A stretch of DNA of 64,000 nucleotides from Pueribacillus theae (lineage in GTDB: Bacteria; Bacillota; Bacilli; Bacillales; UBA6769): assembly GCF_003097615.1 (NCBI RefSeq), contig NZ_QCZG01000017.1, positions 1 to 64,000 on the forward strand, read 5' to 3'. Shown here in pieces: positions 9,434-18,331 of the stretch; position 1 is the stretch's first letter; each line of letters opens with the position of its first letter. Below the pieces are notes generated by a model. That model did no database searches. It was not told where the DNA came from and saw only the letters and a list, made by a program, of their open reading frames with translations. Made by a program: the position numbers and the translations under genes.

Positions 9434-10201
9434 TTATAATCCAAGAGCTGTCCAGCCGCCGTCTACCTTTATCGTTTCCCCTGTAACGTAGGAAGAGCAG
9501 TCTGAAGCAAGATAAATCGCCGCTCCAACAATCTCTTCAGGCGAACCGAGCCTCCCGAGAGGCGTTCTTTCTTTGACTCGTTCCTCGAATCCGCTCCTCG
9601 TTTCTTTCACCGCCTCTACGAGTGGTGTTTCGATGTACGCTGGAGCGATGCCATTAACATTTATGCCATATTTCGCCCATTCAACAGCCAGCACTTTCGT
9701 CACCATATCGACGCCGCCTTTGCTTGCACAGTAAGCTACAGAACCGGTTAGCGCCGTCTCAGCCGCAATGGATGAAATATTTATGATTTTGCCTTGTTTC
9801 TGTTTTATCATTTGCTTTCCAACAGCTTGTGCAAATAAAAATGCCCCCGTCAAATTGATGCTTAATACTTTATTCCAATCCTCCAGTGTGAAATCGACAG
9901 CGGGCATCTTTATCGTCATACCAGCATTATTAATTAGCGTATCAATTCGTTCAAAACGTTCCACCGTAAGATCAACAACCCGTTGAATATCTTCTCGCTT
10001 CGTTACATCGCACGGTACAGCGAAGACATCTGCCCCTCTTCCATTTATCTCTTCAGCAACTTGTTCAAGCTCACTTTCTGTCCGGCTGCATAATACAATA
10101 TTGCTTCCTGCTTCCGCCATGCCAAGCGCAATGCTTTTCCCAATCCCTCTTCCTGCCCCAGTAACGATCGTCACTTTTCCTGATAAATCAAATAAACTCA
10201 T
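9434..10201 (-). CDS. SDR-family NAD(P)-dependent oxidoreductase
   Basis: A 255-residue classical short-chain dehydrogenase. The nucleotide-binding motif TGAGRGIG is at about residues 15-22, followed by the NNAG motif, the catalytic Ser in NISSIAA and the YxxxK pair in YCASK. The C-terminus GETIKVDGGWTAL is typical of the gluconate 5-dehydrogenase / 2-deoxy-gluconate 3-dehydrogenase / 3-oxoacyl-ACP reductase-like group. The substrate cannot be settled from sequence. ATG start with GGGGGAAAG upstream. It is a single-gene unit with its own terminator at 9354-9388. Confidence 0.9.
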   Translation of the reverse strand: MSLFDLSGKVTIVTGAGRGIGKSIALGMAEAGSNIVLCSRTESELEQVAEEINGRGADVFAVPCDVTKREDIQRVVDLTVERFERIDTLINNAGMTIKMPAVDFTLEDWNKVLSINLTGAFLFAQAVGKQMIKQKQGKIINISSIAAETALTGSVAYCASKGGVDMVTKVLAVEWAKYGINVNGIAPAYIETPLVEAVKETRSGFEERVKERTPLGRLGSPEEIVGAAIYLASDCSSYVTGETIKVDGGWTALGL

Positions 10202-10287
10202 GTCTTTCCCCCACTATTCTTATTAAGCTATAGATGAAAAGCCGTCCCTTTTTTCTTCTCCTCTTATACGCATTTTCCCTTTAAGTT

Positions 10288-10313
10288 AAGAAAAAGACTG
10301 CCTACGGCAGCCT
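10288..10313 (-). terminator. Rho-independent terminator
   Basis: Minus strand AGGCTGCC / GGCAGTCT stem with loop GTA, followed by TTTTTCTT. It overlaps the stop codon of the small reading frame at 10302-10427. Confidence 0.65.
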
Positions 10314-10427
10314 CATGGATCCATCTGATAGACGATCTCCTGAATTCGGGTTGTTCGGAAAATCTTCATCCAGCAAAAAAGTTTTATCGCCGTCCACCAT
10401 TCTCTCGTCTTCTTCACGTAAGTGCAT
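10302..10427 (-). CDS. Small acidic hypothetical protein, possibly 5'-damaged
   Basis: A 41-residue frame beginning MHLREEDERMVDG and ending GDRLSDGSMRLP, with protein-like composition. The same frame stays open for about 18 codons upstream (through KREKAHVDRSSDCEG) without a start codon. A different frame there begins at an ATG preceded by weak signals and stops after MEYRQYEL. This suggests either a longer gene with a frameshift or a short gene starting at 10427. The stop codon lies in the loop of the terminator hairpin. No family recognised. Confidence 0.35.
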   Translation of the reverse strand: MHLREEDERMVDGDKTFLLDEDFPNNPNSGDRLSDGSMRLP

Positions 10428-10565
10428 ACCTTCACAATCTGAAGAACGATCAACATGAGCTTTTTCACGTTTTATAGCTCATATTGGCGATACTCCATTC
10501 ATTTCAACGATGGGTTCGAACCTAATAATAAAAGGCGAATAACAGTGTACAGAGATCCAATATTG

Positions 10566-10937
10566 TTATTTTTGTTCCTTTAACAAGTCGCGTATTTCTT
10601 TAAGCAACTCAGTTTGTTCATCCAACTCTTCCTCAACCACCTCTTCTTGCTTCCTTCTCAGCTTACTTAACAACCGAATAAATAGGAAGATAGAAAACGA
10701 AATAATGAAGAAATCAACGACGCTTTGAATGAATACCCCATATGTAACCTGCACGTCGCCCAGAGTAAATTTTAACCCTTCAAAGCTTATCCCCCCAAGC
10801 AAAAGGCCAACTAGAGGCATAATGATGTCGTCGACTAATGAAGAAACAATTTTACCGAACGCCGTACCAATAACGACTGCAACAGCTAATTCCAATACAT
10901 TTCCTTGAGAAGCAAATTCCTTAAAATCCCGCCACAC
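10566..10937 (-). CDS. mscL: Large-conductance mechanosensitive channel MscL
   Basis: A 123-residue osmotic safety valve that opens under membrane tension. The N-terminal amphipathic helix ([20 protein letters not shown]) leads into the glycine-rich pore helix TM1 ([24 protein letters not shown]), a short external loop, TM2 (about 66-90) and a charged cytoplasmic helix bundle ([20 protein letters not shown]). Length and order fit the family. GTG start with GGGAGAGAG upstream. It appears monocistronic. Confidence 0.97.
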   Translation of the reverse strand: MWRDFKEFASQGNVLELAVAVVIGTAFGKIVSSLVDDIIMPLVGLLLGGISFEGLKFTLGDVQVTYGVFIQSVVDFFIISFSIFLFIRLLSKLRRKQEEVVEEELDEQTELLKEIRDLLKEQK

Positions 10938-11079
10938 AACACTCTCTCCCTACTAAAATCAATATAAAAAATACTAGCATTTCTACAATTGTAAAACAAT
11001 GGCGATGAAATGAGCAGCCCCCTCAAGTATTGGAAAAAGCTTTTTCATGGCATACAAATTTATCATAACGTTCGAAAAA

Positions 11080-11337
11080 TCAGTTGAACCTTTTTCTATA
11101 TATAAAAATAATAAAGCCACAAATGATTGACACCCCAACAAACGAAATCAAATAAATATTAGGAGAAATTACTTTTCCAAACGCCACTTCGTTTTGAAGT
11201 GTTTCTACATGATCCCACGAATGCAATACATCTGGCACATATCTTTTTGTATTTATATCCCCCACAAGCATCGCACCTATAAAATAAACCGCGTGAATAA
11301 TAATAGAACCAACGATTGCTTGAATGACTAGCTTCAT
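11080..11337 (-). CDS. Small two-helix membrane protein
   Basis: An 85-residue protein of unknown function. One hydrophobic segment spans about residues 4-26 and another about 62-80; the 35-residue stretch between them carries a conserved-looking KRYVPDVLHSWDHVETLQNE segment. It ends in a basic tail YRKRFN. It lies 34 bases downstream of the AAA ATPase gene on the same strand and may share its transcript. No family recognised. Confidence 0.6.
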   Translation of the reverse strand: MKLVIQAIVGSIIIHAVYFIGAMLVGDINTKRYVPDVLHSWDHVETLQNEVAFGKVISPNIYLISFVGVSIICGFIIFIYRKRFN

Positions 11338-11371
11338 AAATAACCAACCCCTTTATGTTTTTCTGCAATGA

Positions 11372-12094
11372 TTAATCTTCTTCAAACAGCTCGGACAAAA
11401 ACCTTTCTCTGTTTTGCAAAAAATATTTTGTTAACTGGTAATGATCGGTCATTTCATAATCTATCTCCGTTATTTTCTGATCATCAAAACTTAAAATATG
11501 GGCATTTGGATATCCTAACAAGATAGGGGAATGTGTTGCAATGATAAACTGGGCATCACCTTTCGAAACCAAATCATGGATAACTTTCAAAAAGGTGAAT
11601 TGGCGTGATGGCGACAATGCAGCCTCCGGTTCATCTAGTAGATAGATTGCTTTTCCTTTAAAGCGATGTAGAAATAATGATAAAAAAGATTCTCCATGGG
11701 ATTGACTGTGAAGAGAGCGGCCACCGTAGTTTCTGAACCCTGTAGTATCCACCTTATCAAGATAAGTCGCAAAATGATAAAACGATTCCGCCCGCAGGAA
11801 AAATCCATTCGTTATTTTAGGCATCCACGAAAGCCTTATATATTCCCCAAGAACCGATTCCGAAGCGTAAAGATCGTAGATGTTATTGCGTCCGCCGCCA
11901 GCTGTGTTGAAATCACATTTATCTGCAATCGCTTCTAATAACGTAGACTTGCCTGAACCATTTTCCCCAACAAAAAAAGTGACATTGCTTTGGATATCTA
12001 TCTCATGAAGGCCCTTTATTATAGGAATAGTAAACGGATATTTTTCAAAAGAGGGGATGTTTTCACGCATCAATGTAATTTTTTTTAAAAACAT
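11372..12094 (-). CDS. AAA family ATPase (ABC/RecF-like fold)
   Basis: A 240-residue stand-alone ATPase. Walker A is FVGENGSGKSTLLEAI (about residues 40-55), the ABC-type signature region is HSQSHGESFLSLF, Walker B is IYLLDEPEAALSP, and the switch His is in IIATHSPILLGY. This pattern is that of the AAA_21/AAA_23 predicted ATP-binding proteins related to SMC and RecF. No membrane segments or nuclease domain are fused to it. Role unknown; related proteins occur both as housekeeping genes and in defence loci, and nothing here points to a defence system. Confidence 0.85.
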   Translation of the reverse strand: MFLKKITLMRENIPSFEKYPFTIPIIKGLHEIDIQSNVTFFVGENGSGKSTLLEAIADKCDFNTAGGGRNNIYDLYASESVLGEYIRLSWMPKITNGFFLRAESFYHFATYLDKVDTTGFRNYGGRSLHSQSHGESFLSLFLHRFKGKAIYLLDEPEAALSPSRQFTFLKVIHDLVSKGDAQFIIATHSPILLGYPNAHILSFDDQKITEIDYEMTDHYQLTKYFLQNRERFLSELFEED

Positions 12095-12234
12095 GTGACC
12101 ACCACCTACAAATAGAATACCAAATGATAGGTTGGAGTAAGGACAACTTTATTGTAAAAAGGACTAAACATTATATTGTAAAGACGCACCCGTTACTTTA
12201 ATAAGCAGATGAAATTAGCTTCTTGCTAATCTAC

Positions 12235-12356
12235 CTATTTTTTTGCTTCTATACAACAGTACACACCTTTACGTACAGTTATTTCTTTAAATTTATTATT
12301 TCTCAAACTATTTTTTATCTCTTTGATTATCAAATTAAAATTGGTAAAATTCTTTA
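12235..12356 (-). pseudogene. C-terminal coding remnant downstream of fosB
   Basis: Just past fosB, and overlapping its last bases, a frame reads [19 protein letters not shown] and then KFKEITVRKGVYCCIEAKK before a TAG at 12235-12237. It looks like the C-terminal tail of an enzyme (a methyltransferase-like ending is possible), but the body of the gene is absent and there is no convincing start. I read it as a relic of a gene replaced or truncated at the fosB junction. Confidence 0.35.
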
Positions 12357-12776
12357 ATCGAAAAACTCCATATGTGTTTTTTCTTGTTTGTAGTACGCTA
12401 ATCTATCTTGTAAAGTACCTGTATGAAACTCAAATTTATGACCGTCTGGGTCAGTAAAGTAAATAGATTTCTTATCTTTTTCATCTCTTGGCCGTCCTGA
12501 CAATATGTTTACATTCAATTCCTTTAGCCTGTCGTACATTTTATCAAATTCTGCTTCTTCAATTGAAAAGGCAATGTGTGTGTATGATTGGTTTATTTCA
12601 TTACGAGGTATGTCTTTCTCTACATTAAGAGCAAGCCACATACCATTTAAATCGAAGTAAGCAGTGTTTCTGCCTTTTACTAACAATTTAGCATCAAATA
12701 CTTTTTGGTAAAAATCAACAGATCTTTCCAAATCAGAAACTGAAAATAAAAAGTGATTAAGACCTTTTATCGACAC
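12354..12776 (-). CDS. fosB: Metallothiol transferase FosB (fosfomycin resistance)
   Basis: A 140-residue vicinal-oxygen-chelate enzyme that opens the epoxide of fosfomycin with a thiol (bacillithiol in Bacillus), inactivating the antibiotic in the cytoplasm. The metal ligands expected from FosB structures are present: H8 (GLNHFLF), H67 (YTHIAF) and E116 (HKFEFHTG). The sequence follows Bacillus FosB almost throughout, including [16 protein letters not shown] and [18 protein letters not shown] start preceded by GGGGGGATCAA. It stands alone, as chromosomal fosB genes often do. Confidence 0.96.
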   Translation of the reverse strand: MSIKGLNHFLFSVSDLERSVDFYQKVFDAKLLVKGRNTAYFDLNGMWLALNVEKDIPRNEINQSYTHIAFSIEEAEFDKMYDRLKELNVNILSGRPRDEKDKKSIYFTDPDGHKFEFHTGTLQDRLAYYKQEKTHMEFFD

Positions 12777-12848
12777 TTGATCCCCCCAAAGTTAGTATCT
12801 TTTATTAAACTAACCTGCTCCGTCAGTCGTACCCGTTGAAGAAATTTA

Positions 12849-12992
12849 TCAGTGATTTTCTTTTATTTGCTTCAGTAATTCAATTATTTCTTCATTTTGT
12901 TTATAACTTTTTCTAAGCTGCCCTTCTATTGATAAAAGAGTAATAACTATTACAATAAAACCGAGAAGTATTAACACTAATAATCCTCCCAT
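12849..12992 (-). CDS. Small single-pass membrane protein
   Basis: A 47-residue protein: an N-terminal membrane helix (GGLLVLILLGFIVIVITLL) followed by a charged amphipathic tail (EGQLRKSYKQNEEIIELLKQ). Composition and codon use look coding. Another ATG lies two codons upstream (12998). The ribosome binding site is poor. It may be linked to the lipoprotein gene or the unknown membrane proteins upstream. Function unknown. Confidence 0.5.
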   Translation of the reverse strand: MGGLLVLILLGFIVIVITLLSIEGQLRKSYKQNEEIIELLKQIKENH

Positions 12993-13034
12993 TACCATTT
13001 ACTCAGCAAAGCATCCTTTACTTTAACAGAGAAA

Positions 13035-13457
13035 TTATTGATTGCCAGAAATCACATCGTAAGAGACTTCCTCACTATTATTAAAAAGTTTAACATTCTC
13101 ATATTTTTTATCTAAATTCACTTTATATAAAAGCTCATAATTTAAGGACTGGTTTGAATAATCATTTGTTTCAGCATTGCTATATCGAATATTTAATGTG
13201 TCACCCTCTTCTTCAACATTAAATTCAGTAAAATGAACAGCTTTATCACCTTGTTTTACATTAGTACCATTCAAATATACATAAATAGCTTTTTGGTTAT
13301 CAAAATAAAGATACGCTCCATTTTCATTTTTAACGTCGTGAATAAACGATTGAATATCTCTATTAACATCCTTCTCACTTATTTTGGAAAAAGATAATTG
13401 TGAACCACATCCAGATAATAAACTGATGATTACAAGTACCGATATAAACTTCCTCAC
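13035..13457 (-). CDS. Putative lipoprotein
   Basis: A 140-residue secreted lipoprotein. The signal peptide begins at the GTG at 13457 (RKFISVLVIISLLSGCGS), with a lipobox LLSGC giving Cys18 as the lipidated residue. GGGGGTG stands seven bases upstream; the longer frame start has no such site. The mature part is hydrophilic (FSKISEKDVNRDIQSFIHDV...) and shows no motif I can name. It belongs to a series of same-strand unknown genes. Confidence 0.75.
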   Translation of the reverse strand: MRKFISVLVIISLLSGCGSQLSFSKISEKDVNRDIQSFIHDVKNENGAYLYFDNQKAIYVYLNGTNVKQGDKAVHFTEFNVEEEGDTLNIRYSNAETNDYSNQSLNYELLYKVNLDKKYENVKLFNNSEEVSYDVISGNQ

Positions 13458-13609
13458 TATAACACCCCCAAAGAATACAGCAGATAACTTCAATCATACG
13501 ATTACAATTTACTGGAAAGGCGTTTTCAGCAAAATACAGGGCTTTTGAGTACTTTGGTTCCCATTTCTTTTCCTAAGTACCGAACCGTTTTGCCCCCATT
13601 TATTTAATC

Positions 13610-14269
13610 TTATAAATTTCTACTCTTTTCACCTTGCCGAATGATAACATTTACCGAGTTCGCTTCACCACCATCAATGCGGCTTTTCATTTTTGATAGA
13701 TCAATATCAGTTTCAAGTTTAATTCGCTTTCGTTCTTTTCCTTTTAACTTAGTTTCAAAAGGTGCACCGGAATTCATCAATGATACCATTGGTATATCCT
13801 CTTCAAATGGATAGTGCTCATAAAAAATAATATCGAAGGAAACATCATTTTTACTATGGTTTTTAAAAGTTAGCTCACACATACCTCGTAATGTATTTTC
13901 CCCTGTCTTGTTGAATCTACAAATGCTTGTATCCTGTTCGTAAGAAATTGCATAGATGCCTGCTGCTACCGTCTTTTGATAGGCAATTACAAGAAATTGC
14001 GGGAAAACCAATATAAAAATAACCGCAATTAATATGGAGCGAACACGATATTTCTTTAGCGATTTAGCAAGGAAATATAAGCCAGCAAATAGGAAAAGCA
14101 AAGTTGTAATTCCTACGTAATGAAAACCATTAGCAGATCGAATAGGTATGTTTAGCACCGAAATAACTGCCTCACTATAAGGGATGTTATGTGGAAAAGG
14201 AAAATTCAATACCATTGTGATTATGAAAAGACCAACAGCAAAAAATAAATAAACCTTATTATTTATCAA
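13610..14269 (-). CDS. Hypothetical membrane protein
   Basis: A 219-residue protein with three predicted membrane helices (about residues 6-24, 52-70 and 78-97), then a soluble C-terminal half of about 115 residues, probably outside the cell, with two Cys residues (ICRF and GMCEL) that could form a disulfide. No family recognised. It is followed by fosB-side lipoprotein and preceded by a DUF4306-like gene on the same strand. Confidence 0.7.
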   Translation of the reverse strand: MINNKVYLFFAVGLFIITMVLNFPFPHNIPYSEAVISVLNIPIRSANGFHYVGITTLLFLFAGLYFLAKSLKKYRVRSILIAVIFILVFPQFLVIAYQKTVAAGIYAISYEQDTSICRFNKTGENTLRGMCELTFKNHSKNDVSFDIIFYEHYPFEEDIPMVSLMNSGAPFETKLKGKERKRIKLETDIDLSKMKSRIDGGEANSVNVIIRQGEKSRNL

Positions 14270-14325
14270 ATAGCTTCCCCCTTGTTTAACCCTTGCACCC
14301 GTTAGCCGTAATAAGTAAGTTTAAA

Positions 14326-14802
14326 CTATGAATATTGTGATTTAATATCCGAAAAATAAAAAATTACAGCAGTTACAATACATAAAACGCCACCCAATAA
14401 AGAAATATAAAAAAAGATTTGTCCGCCAATCGTTACGGAGTTAAAAAATAAAAAAGCTAAGCATGCTAAAACTCCGCCTAAGAAAGATTGATAAAAAATA
14501 AACCATTTAGGCTTTCCCTTTAAGAAATGGAATCCAAGAAGAATGAGCAAATAAAAACTGCTTATTACCATAATGATAGGAAATGTAGGATGAAATTTCG
14601 CAGCGTAAACAAAATGATCAAGTTGTGAAATTTGATGAATATTTTGAATAGCCCTTCCATATAAAAATTGAGAAAATGGCGTTGAATACTTCCATTCCCA
14701 AGGATCATCCAAGATGGCACTTCCTTCATACCATGAAGCGAATGTTGAGAAGATCAACAAAACCAAAGCAAAGCAATACTGAATGATATAAATCACTATC
14801 AT
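14326..14802 (-). CDS. Membrane protein, YjdJ/DUF4306-like
   Basis: A 158-residue protein with four hydrophobic segments (about 3-22, 72-92, 100-120, 128-150). The conserved stretch STFASWYEGSAILDDPWEWK after the first helix resembles the YjdJ/DUF4306 family of Bacillus, from memory and without a search. ATG start with GAGAGGAGTAAG just upstream. Function unknown. Confidence 0.65.
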   Translation of the reverse strand: MIVIYIIQYCFALVLLIFSTFASWYEGSAILDDPWEWKYSTPFSQFLYGRAIQNIHQISQLDHFVYAAKFHPTFPIIMVISSFYLLILLGFHFLKGKPKWFIFYQSFLGGVLACLAFLFFNSVTIGGQIFFYISLLGGVLCIVTAVIFYFSDIKSQYS

Positions 14803-14803
14803 C

Positions 14804-14959
14804 TTACTCCTCTCTTATTTTATGATTTTCAGAAGATAGAGTACAAATATATTCAGACCCCAAATCGTATTCAAACCCATGAGAATATAGAGCATAATAA
14901 ACCAATTGTCCTGCGATAACATTAAATATGACTTGAAGAAAATTAAAGCTTATATTCAT
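14804..14959 (-). CDS. Possible small protein overlapping the upstream gene's stop
   Basis: A 51-residue frame (MNISFNFLQVIFNVIAGQLV...) whose ATG overlaps the last codons and stop of the gene at 14943-15644, a layout that would allow translational coupling. It ends two bases before the DUF4306-like ATG. The first half is hydrophobic. Nothing similar is recognised, so this may equally be intergenic sequence. Confidence 0.3.
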   Translation of the reverse strand: MNISFNFLQVIFNVIAGQLVYYALYSHGFEYDLGSEYICTLSSENHKIREE

Positions 14960-15644
14960 AGATAGCCCATGGCAGCCACAAAACAGGTTCAGTTCCAATT
15001 TCTTCACCATTGCTATACTCACAATACGTTATCGCTTCTTCAAGAGTTGGAATACATCCATTTTCGTTTAAGGAAAAATTAAATTTGGCATGATAATCTT
15101 TTTCTAATCCATTACATATATAAGAATGAAACTTGCCAAATTCAAATCCTAAAACTTCATAACCTCTCATTTCCGCTCCTTTTTCCATAATTAAAACTTT
15201 ATTTATTAATAATTTTTCTATCCCATAACGCTCTTTATCCGGCTTTAACAAGGTCTCTTCTTGCCCAAGAAATTCATCCACAAAAATTTCAGGCAGCCCA
15301 ATCCCAAGAATTTTTATATCTTTACATTGATACAAATACTGATTACAAAATTCTTTTGCCAGATCAATTGTTGTAAATAGTTGAGGAAATGAAAAAGTTT
15401 TCTCTTCGAACTTCTTATCAATCCATTTTTCCATTTCATCATAGGTATTCATTGAAATACCCAATTCCTGGGCATATTTTTGTTTGTCCTTATTGGAACC
15501 TTCCCACAAAACATCAATATTGGGGTGAAAGTTACAGATACATTCGCTTGCCGAAACTATTTTATCCGGCAATAAATTTTTATCCATATAATCAGCGCGT
15601 TCCAGAGGGGTGGCAACATAATATCCACCAGAAAAATACTTCAC
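14943..15644 (-). CDS. Hypothetical soluble protein
   Basis: A 233-residue acidic protein starting at GTG 15644 (VKYFSGGYYVATPLERADYM), with GAGGTG upstream. No signal peptide, membrane segment or known motif. It has several aromatic and Cys residues and a C-terminus rich in Glu and Trp (GTEPVLWLPWAIYEYKL). Size, composition and position among lone unknown genes are like those of immunity proteins to polymorphic toxins, but that is inference only. Confidence 0.65.
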   Translation of the reverse strand: MKYFSGGYYVATPLERADYMDKNLLPDKIVSASECICNFHPNIDVLWEGSNKDKQKYAQELGISMNTYDEMEKWIDKKFEEKTFSFPQLFTTIDLAKEFCNQYLYQCKDIKILGIGLPEIFVDEFLGQEETLLKPDKERYGIEKLLINKVLIMEKGAEMRGYEVLGFEFGKFHSYICNGLEKDYHAKFNFSLNENGCIPTLEEAITYCEYSNGEEIGTEPVLWLPWAIYEYKL

Positions 15645-15751
15645 ATAGAACACCTCATTCAATAGCACACTTCCTAATTTAAAAAGAACACTCTGTAAAT
15701 TTAAGTGTTTATTTTTCGTGCATTTTTAAGGAGCTTCTAAGTTGAAAGTCC

Positions 15752-16432
15752 TTATTTAAGATACCAGTTAATAAATGTTTGTTCATCACATATAACGGCT
15801 TCCCAATTCATCGATTGAACGATATACTCAATATTTTTATCTTTCGCAAAGAACAAAGTTGTAAAGGAGTCGTATAAACTCATAAAAGCAAAATCTACAT
15901 TTTCATCCGTCAAAATTAACTCACTACTTGAAAGGGCACATATTTCTAAAGGCGTCGTCTCGTTTATGTTCAATAATCCACTATTATCGAAGATAGGATC
16001 TGAAAAATAAAATTCACTAGCTCCTTTTGAGGCAAGAACCTTAAGTATACTATTGATCATAAACACGGATATGCTATCTTCAGTTGGATAAAAAAGGGTT
16101 GGTTTAAGGCTGGAATTTAACTTATCAGCTAAATCCTTTCTTTCATATTCTTTCCTGAAAGCACCGATGGAAGTTAATAGGGCAACCGCTAGTTCTTTGT
16201 ATGATTTCAATCCACTACAAGACATAACTTCCCACCAGGAAACCGATTTACCAAGATTAAAGGTCTCTTCATCACTGGGATAGATGTGTTGATAGGGATT
16301 TTTTCTCTTCTTTTTTTCCCACCCTGAAGGCATCTGAACAAAAGGGTGGAGCAATATTGCTGCGGATTTAAAATTATCTGGTAGTTGATTTAATATAGGA
16401 GACTTGTCATCTATCCAAATATAATCTAACAA
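15752..16432 (-). CDS. DUF2711-like (YwbB-like) hypothetical protein
   Basis: A 226-residue soluble protein. I start it at TTG 16432 because GGAGG lies six bases upstream and the resulting N-terminus LDYIWIDDKSPILNQLP fits the YwbB/DUF2711 family as I remember it. Other features that fit are LLHPFVQMPSGW, HIYPSDEE, ALLTSIGA and the C-terminal SMNWEAVICDEQTFINWY. The family has no known activity. The assignment is from memory. Confidence 0.65.
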   Translation of the reverse strand: MLDYIWIDDKSPILNQLPDNFKSAAILLHPFVQMPSGWEKKKRKNPYQHIYPSDEETFNLGKSVSWWEVMSCSGLKSYKELAVALLTSIGAFRKEYERKDLADKLNSSLKPTLFYPTEDSISVFMINSILKVLASKGASEFYFSDPIFDNSGLLNINETTPLEICALSSSELILTDENVDFAFMSLYDSFTTLFFAKDKNIEYIVQSMNWEAVICDEQTFINWYLK

Positions 16433-16506
16433 AATATAACCTCCCAATTAAGTTAAATCTCGATGTAAAAAGTAGAGTTAAAGAATAATCAGCGATTAAA
16501 GAGAAA

Positions 16507-16938
16507 TCAATCTAAGGTTGCTTTTATATCATTTTTATAAAACAACAACTTGTTCACAGAGAAGTTCAAAGCTCTTGGTTTTCCATTGATTGTTAGCCTT
16601 ATATTAATTGTCAAAGGCCAATCAATCTGTTTAACCATATCTTCCAGGGCATAGTACTCGTCTTCTCTATCGTTATAAAAAACAACTGAACTAATGAATA
16701 CCTCGTTACTATCAACATCAAGACTACACATCATAGGAAAATTATCCCCATTATTTGTAGTTAATTCTCCCGCCACTATCGAACCATTTAACTCTTCAGT
16801 AAAATTTTTAGTTTTTGATGGCCTTACCCATGTCTCGTCTTGTTTTTCATTGTTTTCATCTTCTATTGCCCATTCCCATATGGGATTCTCCTTTAAATCC
16901 TGTATCGTTAAATCATGAACTGGTTTACTTTTATACAT
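16507..16938 (-). CDS. Hypothetical soluble protein
   Basis: A 143-residue acidic protein (MYKSKPVHDLTIQDLKENPI...) with a good ribosome binding site, AAAAGGAGATG. No signal peptide or membrane segment. Two Trp-rich segments (PIWEWAIEDE, QIDWPLTINI) and an alternating beta-type pattern suggest a small compact domain. It resembles lone immunity-type proteins in general character only; no family named. Confidence 0.6.
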   Translation of the reverse strand: MYKSKPVHDLTIQDLKENPIWEWAIEDENNEKQDETWVRPSKTKNFTEELNGSIVAGELTTNNGDNFPMMCSLDVDSNEVFISSVVFYNDREDEYYALEDMVKQIDWPLTINIRLTINGKPRALNFSVNKLLFYKNDIKATLD

Positions 16939-17010
16939 TCAATATCATCTCCTTTTGTCCTGTCACATGAAGAATTCCACGAAGCTAATAGTAACTTCCT
17001 CCTACTATTT

Positions 17011-18195
17011 CTAAAATATATCGGATATTTTAAATATATACATATCAGGAAGTTTATCTGCCTTCCTAGAAATTTCCGCTCTTAAACTTTCCCTTCCCTT
17101 TATAATGATTTCATCTTTTTTTATTATAATTTTTCCAAAACTATACGGAGCCCAATAAGTATGAATATAGTCAATATGTGCAATACCTGATTTTCCCGTT
17201 TTCAAATCTGTCACTCTAAGTTTGTATTCAGCTTTATCTAAATGGCTATTAGGGACCTTATATATGATCTCAACAAAATAATTCTTATTTTGTTTTGACA
17301 TGTAGGTTAGCTCCATGTCTCGTCCATTATTTTTAATAATATGAATAACTTCTTCAATTTTCTCTTTTTCTAAATGATCAAAGTCGGCAATTAATCTCAA
17401 TCCGTCACAGACACTTCGGAACAGCATCTTAGATTTCCCAGTATCATCAGAAGACAGATATGTTGATAAATCTAAAGTTGAGTAGGTATATTTATGCCAA
17501 GCATCTAATGCTATTTCCTGTTTGGCTTGTTCCAGCGTTTCAGCAATATTCACGTATATTTCATCGTAATTAGGAAGTAGAACCTTGGCTTTTCTTAATA
17601 AATTGCTAAATATTTCTGAATAGATATAGTCAAAAGGGGCTAAAGTACCTTTATCGAACTGGTTATATATGCGGATTCCAATAATGTTTCTTGTTAGAGG
17701 ACGGGGGTTAATGGAGTAGCCATGTATTAAACAATCCGTTCTTTTTACTTGATTATAAAACTTTATTTCCTGTTCAGCTTTCGCATATTTTTTTAACTCT
17801 TCAATCGTTTTTGGAACAAATTGGAGCACTTTTTTGTAATCATTAAGTAGTTCATCTTCCTTATAATCAAGCGGTTGTTTACGTTCAATAAACGGAACCT
17901 TTTTTATAGCTTCTTCAACTTTAAATAATCCTTCTTGGAAAATCTCTAAATTTAACTTGTTTGAAGCGTTAAAATTCATAGTTAATTCCACTTCGGCAAT
18001 GGTTTTATAAAGAGATTTAAGTTTAAGTTTTCTTGTTGAGGGAGCGTTATGAATAAACCGTATAAGAATGCATTCAAAAGTTTGTCCATGATATTTGCCT
18101 ATTAAATGTTCATTTAAAAATGTCTCTAGCAAGTTTAATGATACATTTTTTGTTTCTTTATTTTTGAAATCTTTATATTCAATTAGAAATCTCAT
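17011..18195 (-). CDS. Hypothetical protein of 394 residues
   Basis: A Lys-rich soluble protein (MRFLIEYKDFKNKETKNVSL...) with no signal peptide, membrane helix or nucleotide-binding motif. The N-terminal third looks mixed alpha/beta, and the middle is helical (about 95-180, rich in KKYAKAEQEIKF). It is AT-rich like its neighbours in this accessory stretch. I do not recognise a family. Confidence 0.65.
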   Translation of the reverse strand: MRFLIEYKDFKNKETKNVSLNLLETFLNEHLIGKYHGQTFECILIRFIHNAPSTRKLKLKSLYKTIAEVELTMNFNASNKLNLEIFQEGLFKVEEAIKKVPFIERKQPLDYKEDELLNDYKKVLQFVPKTIEELKKYAKAEQEIKFYNQVKRTDCLIHGYSINPRPLTRNIIGIRIYNQFDKGTLAPFDYIYSEIFSNLLRKAKVLLPNYDEIYVNIAETLEQAKQEIALDAWHKYTYSTLDLSTYLSSDDTGKSKMLFRSVCDGLRLIADFDHLEKEKIEEVIHIIKNNGRDMELTYMSKQNKNYFVEIIYKVPNSHLDKAEYKLRVTDLKTGKSGIAHIDYIHTYWAPYSFGKIIIKKDEIIIKGRESLRAEISRKADKLPDMYIFKISDIF

Positions 18196-18331
18196 AGCAT
18201 TTCCCTTTCAACATAGCGTAATCTGTTTGCTAATTATTGTTTACATTTTTCAGACATTAATTTCATTAATTTACCACAAAGGTTAATAATCAAAAAAGAT
18301 AACGCTCCTAAGATTACTGCTCATAACTCAA

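Noticed and set aside
11372-12094. AAA ATPase plus small membrane protein as a defence system
   Set aside because: No nuclease, reverse transcriptase, or other effector accompanies them, and the surrounding genes are ordinary chromosomal ones.
14804-15022. 72-residue version of the small frame after the 14943 gene
   Set aside because: Its first part lies inside the neighbouring gene in another frame. Only the shorter start at 14959 is plausible, and that is listed at low confidence.
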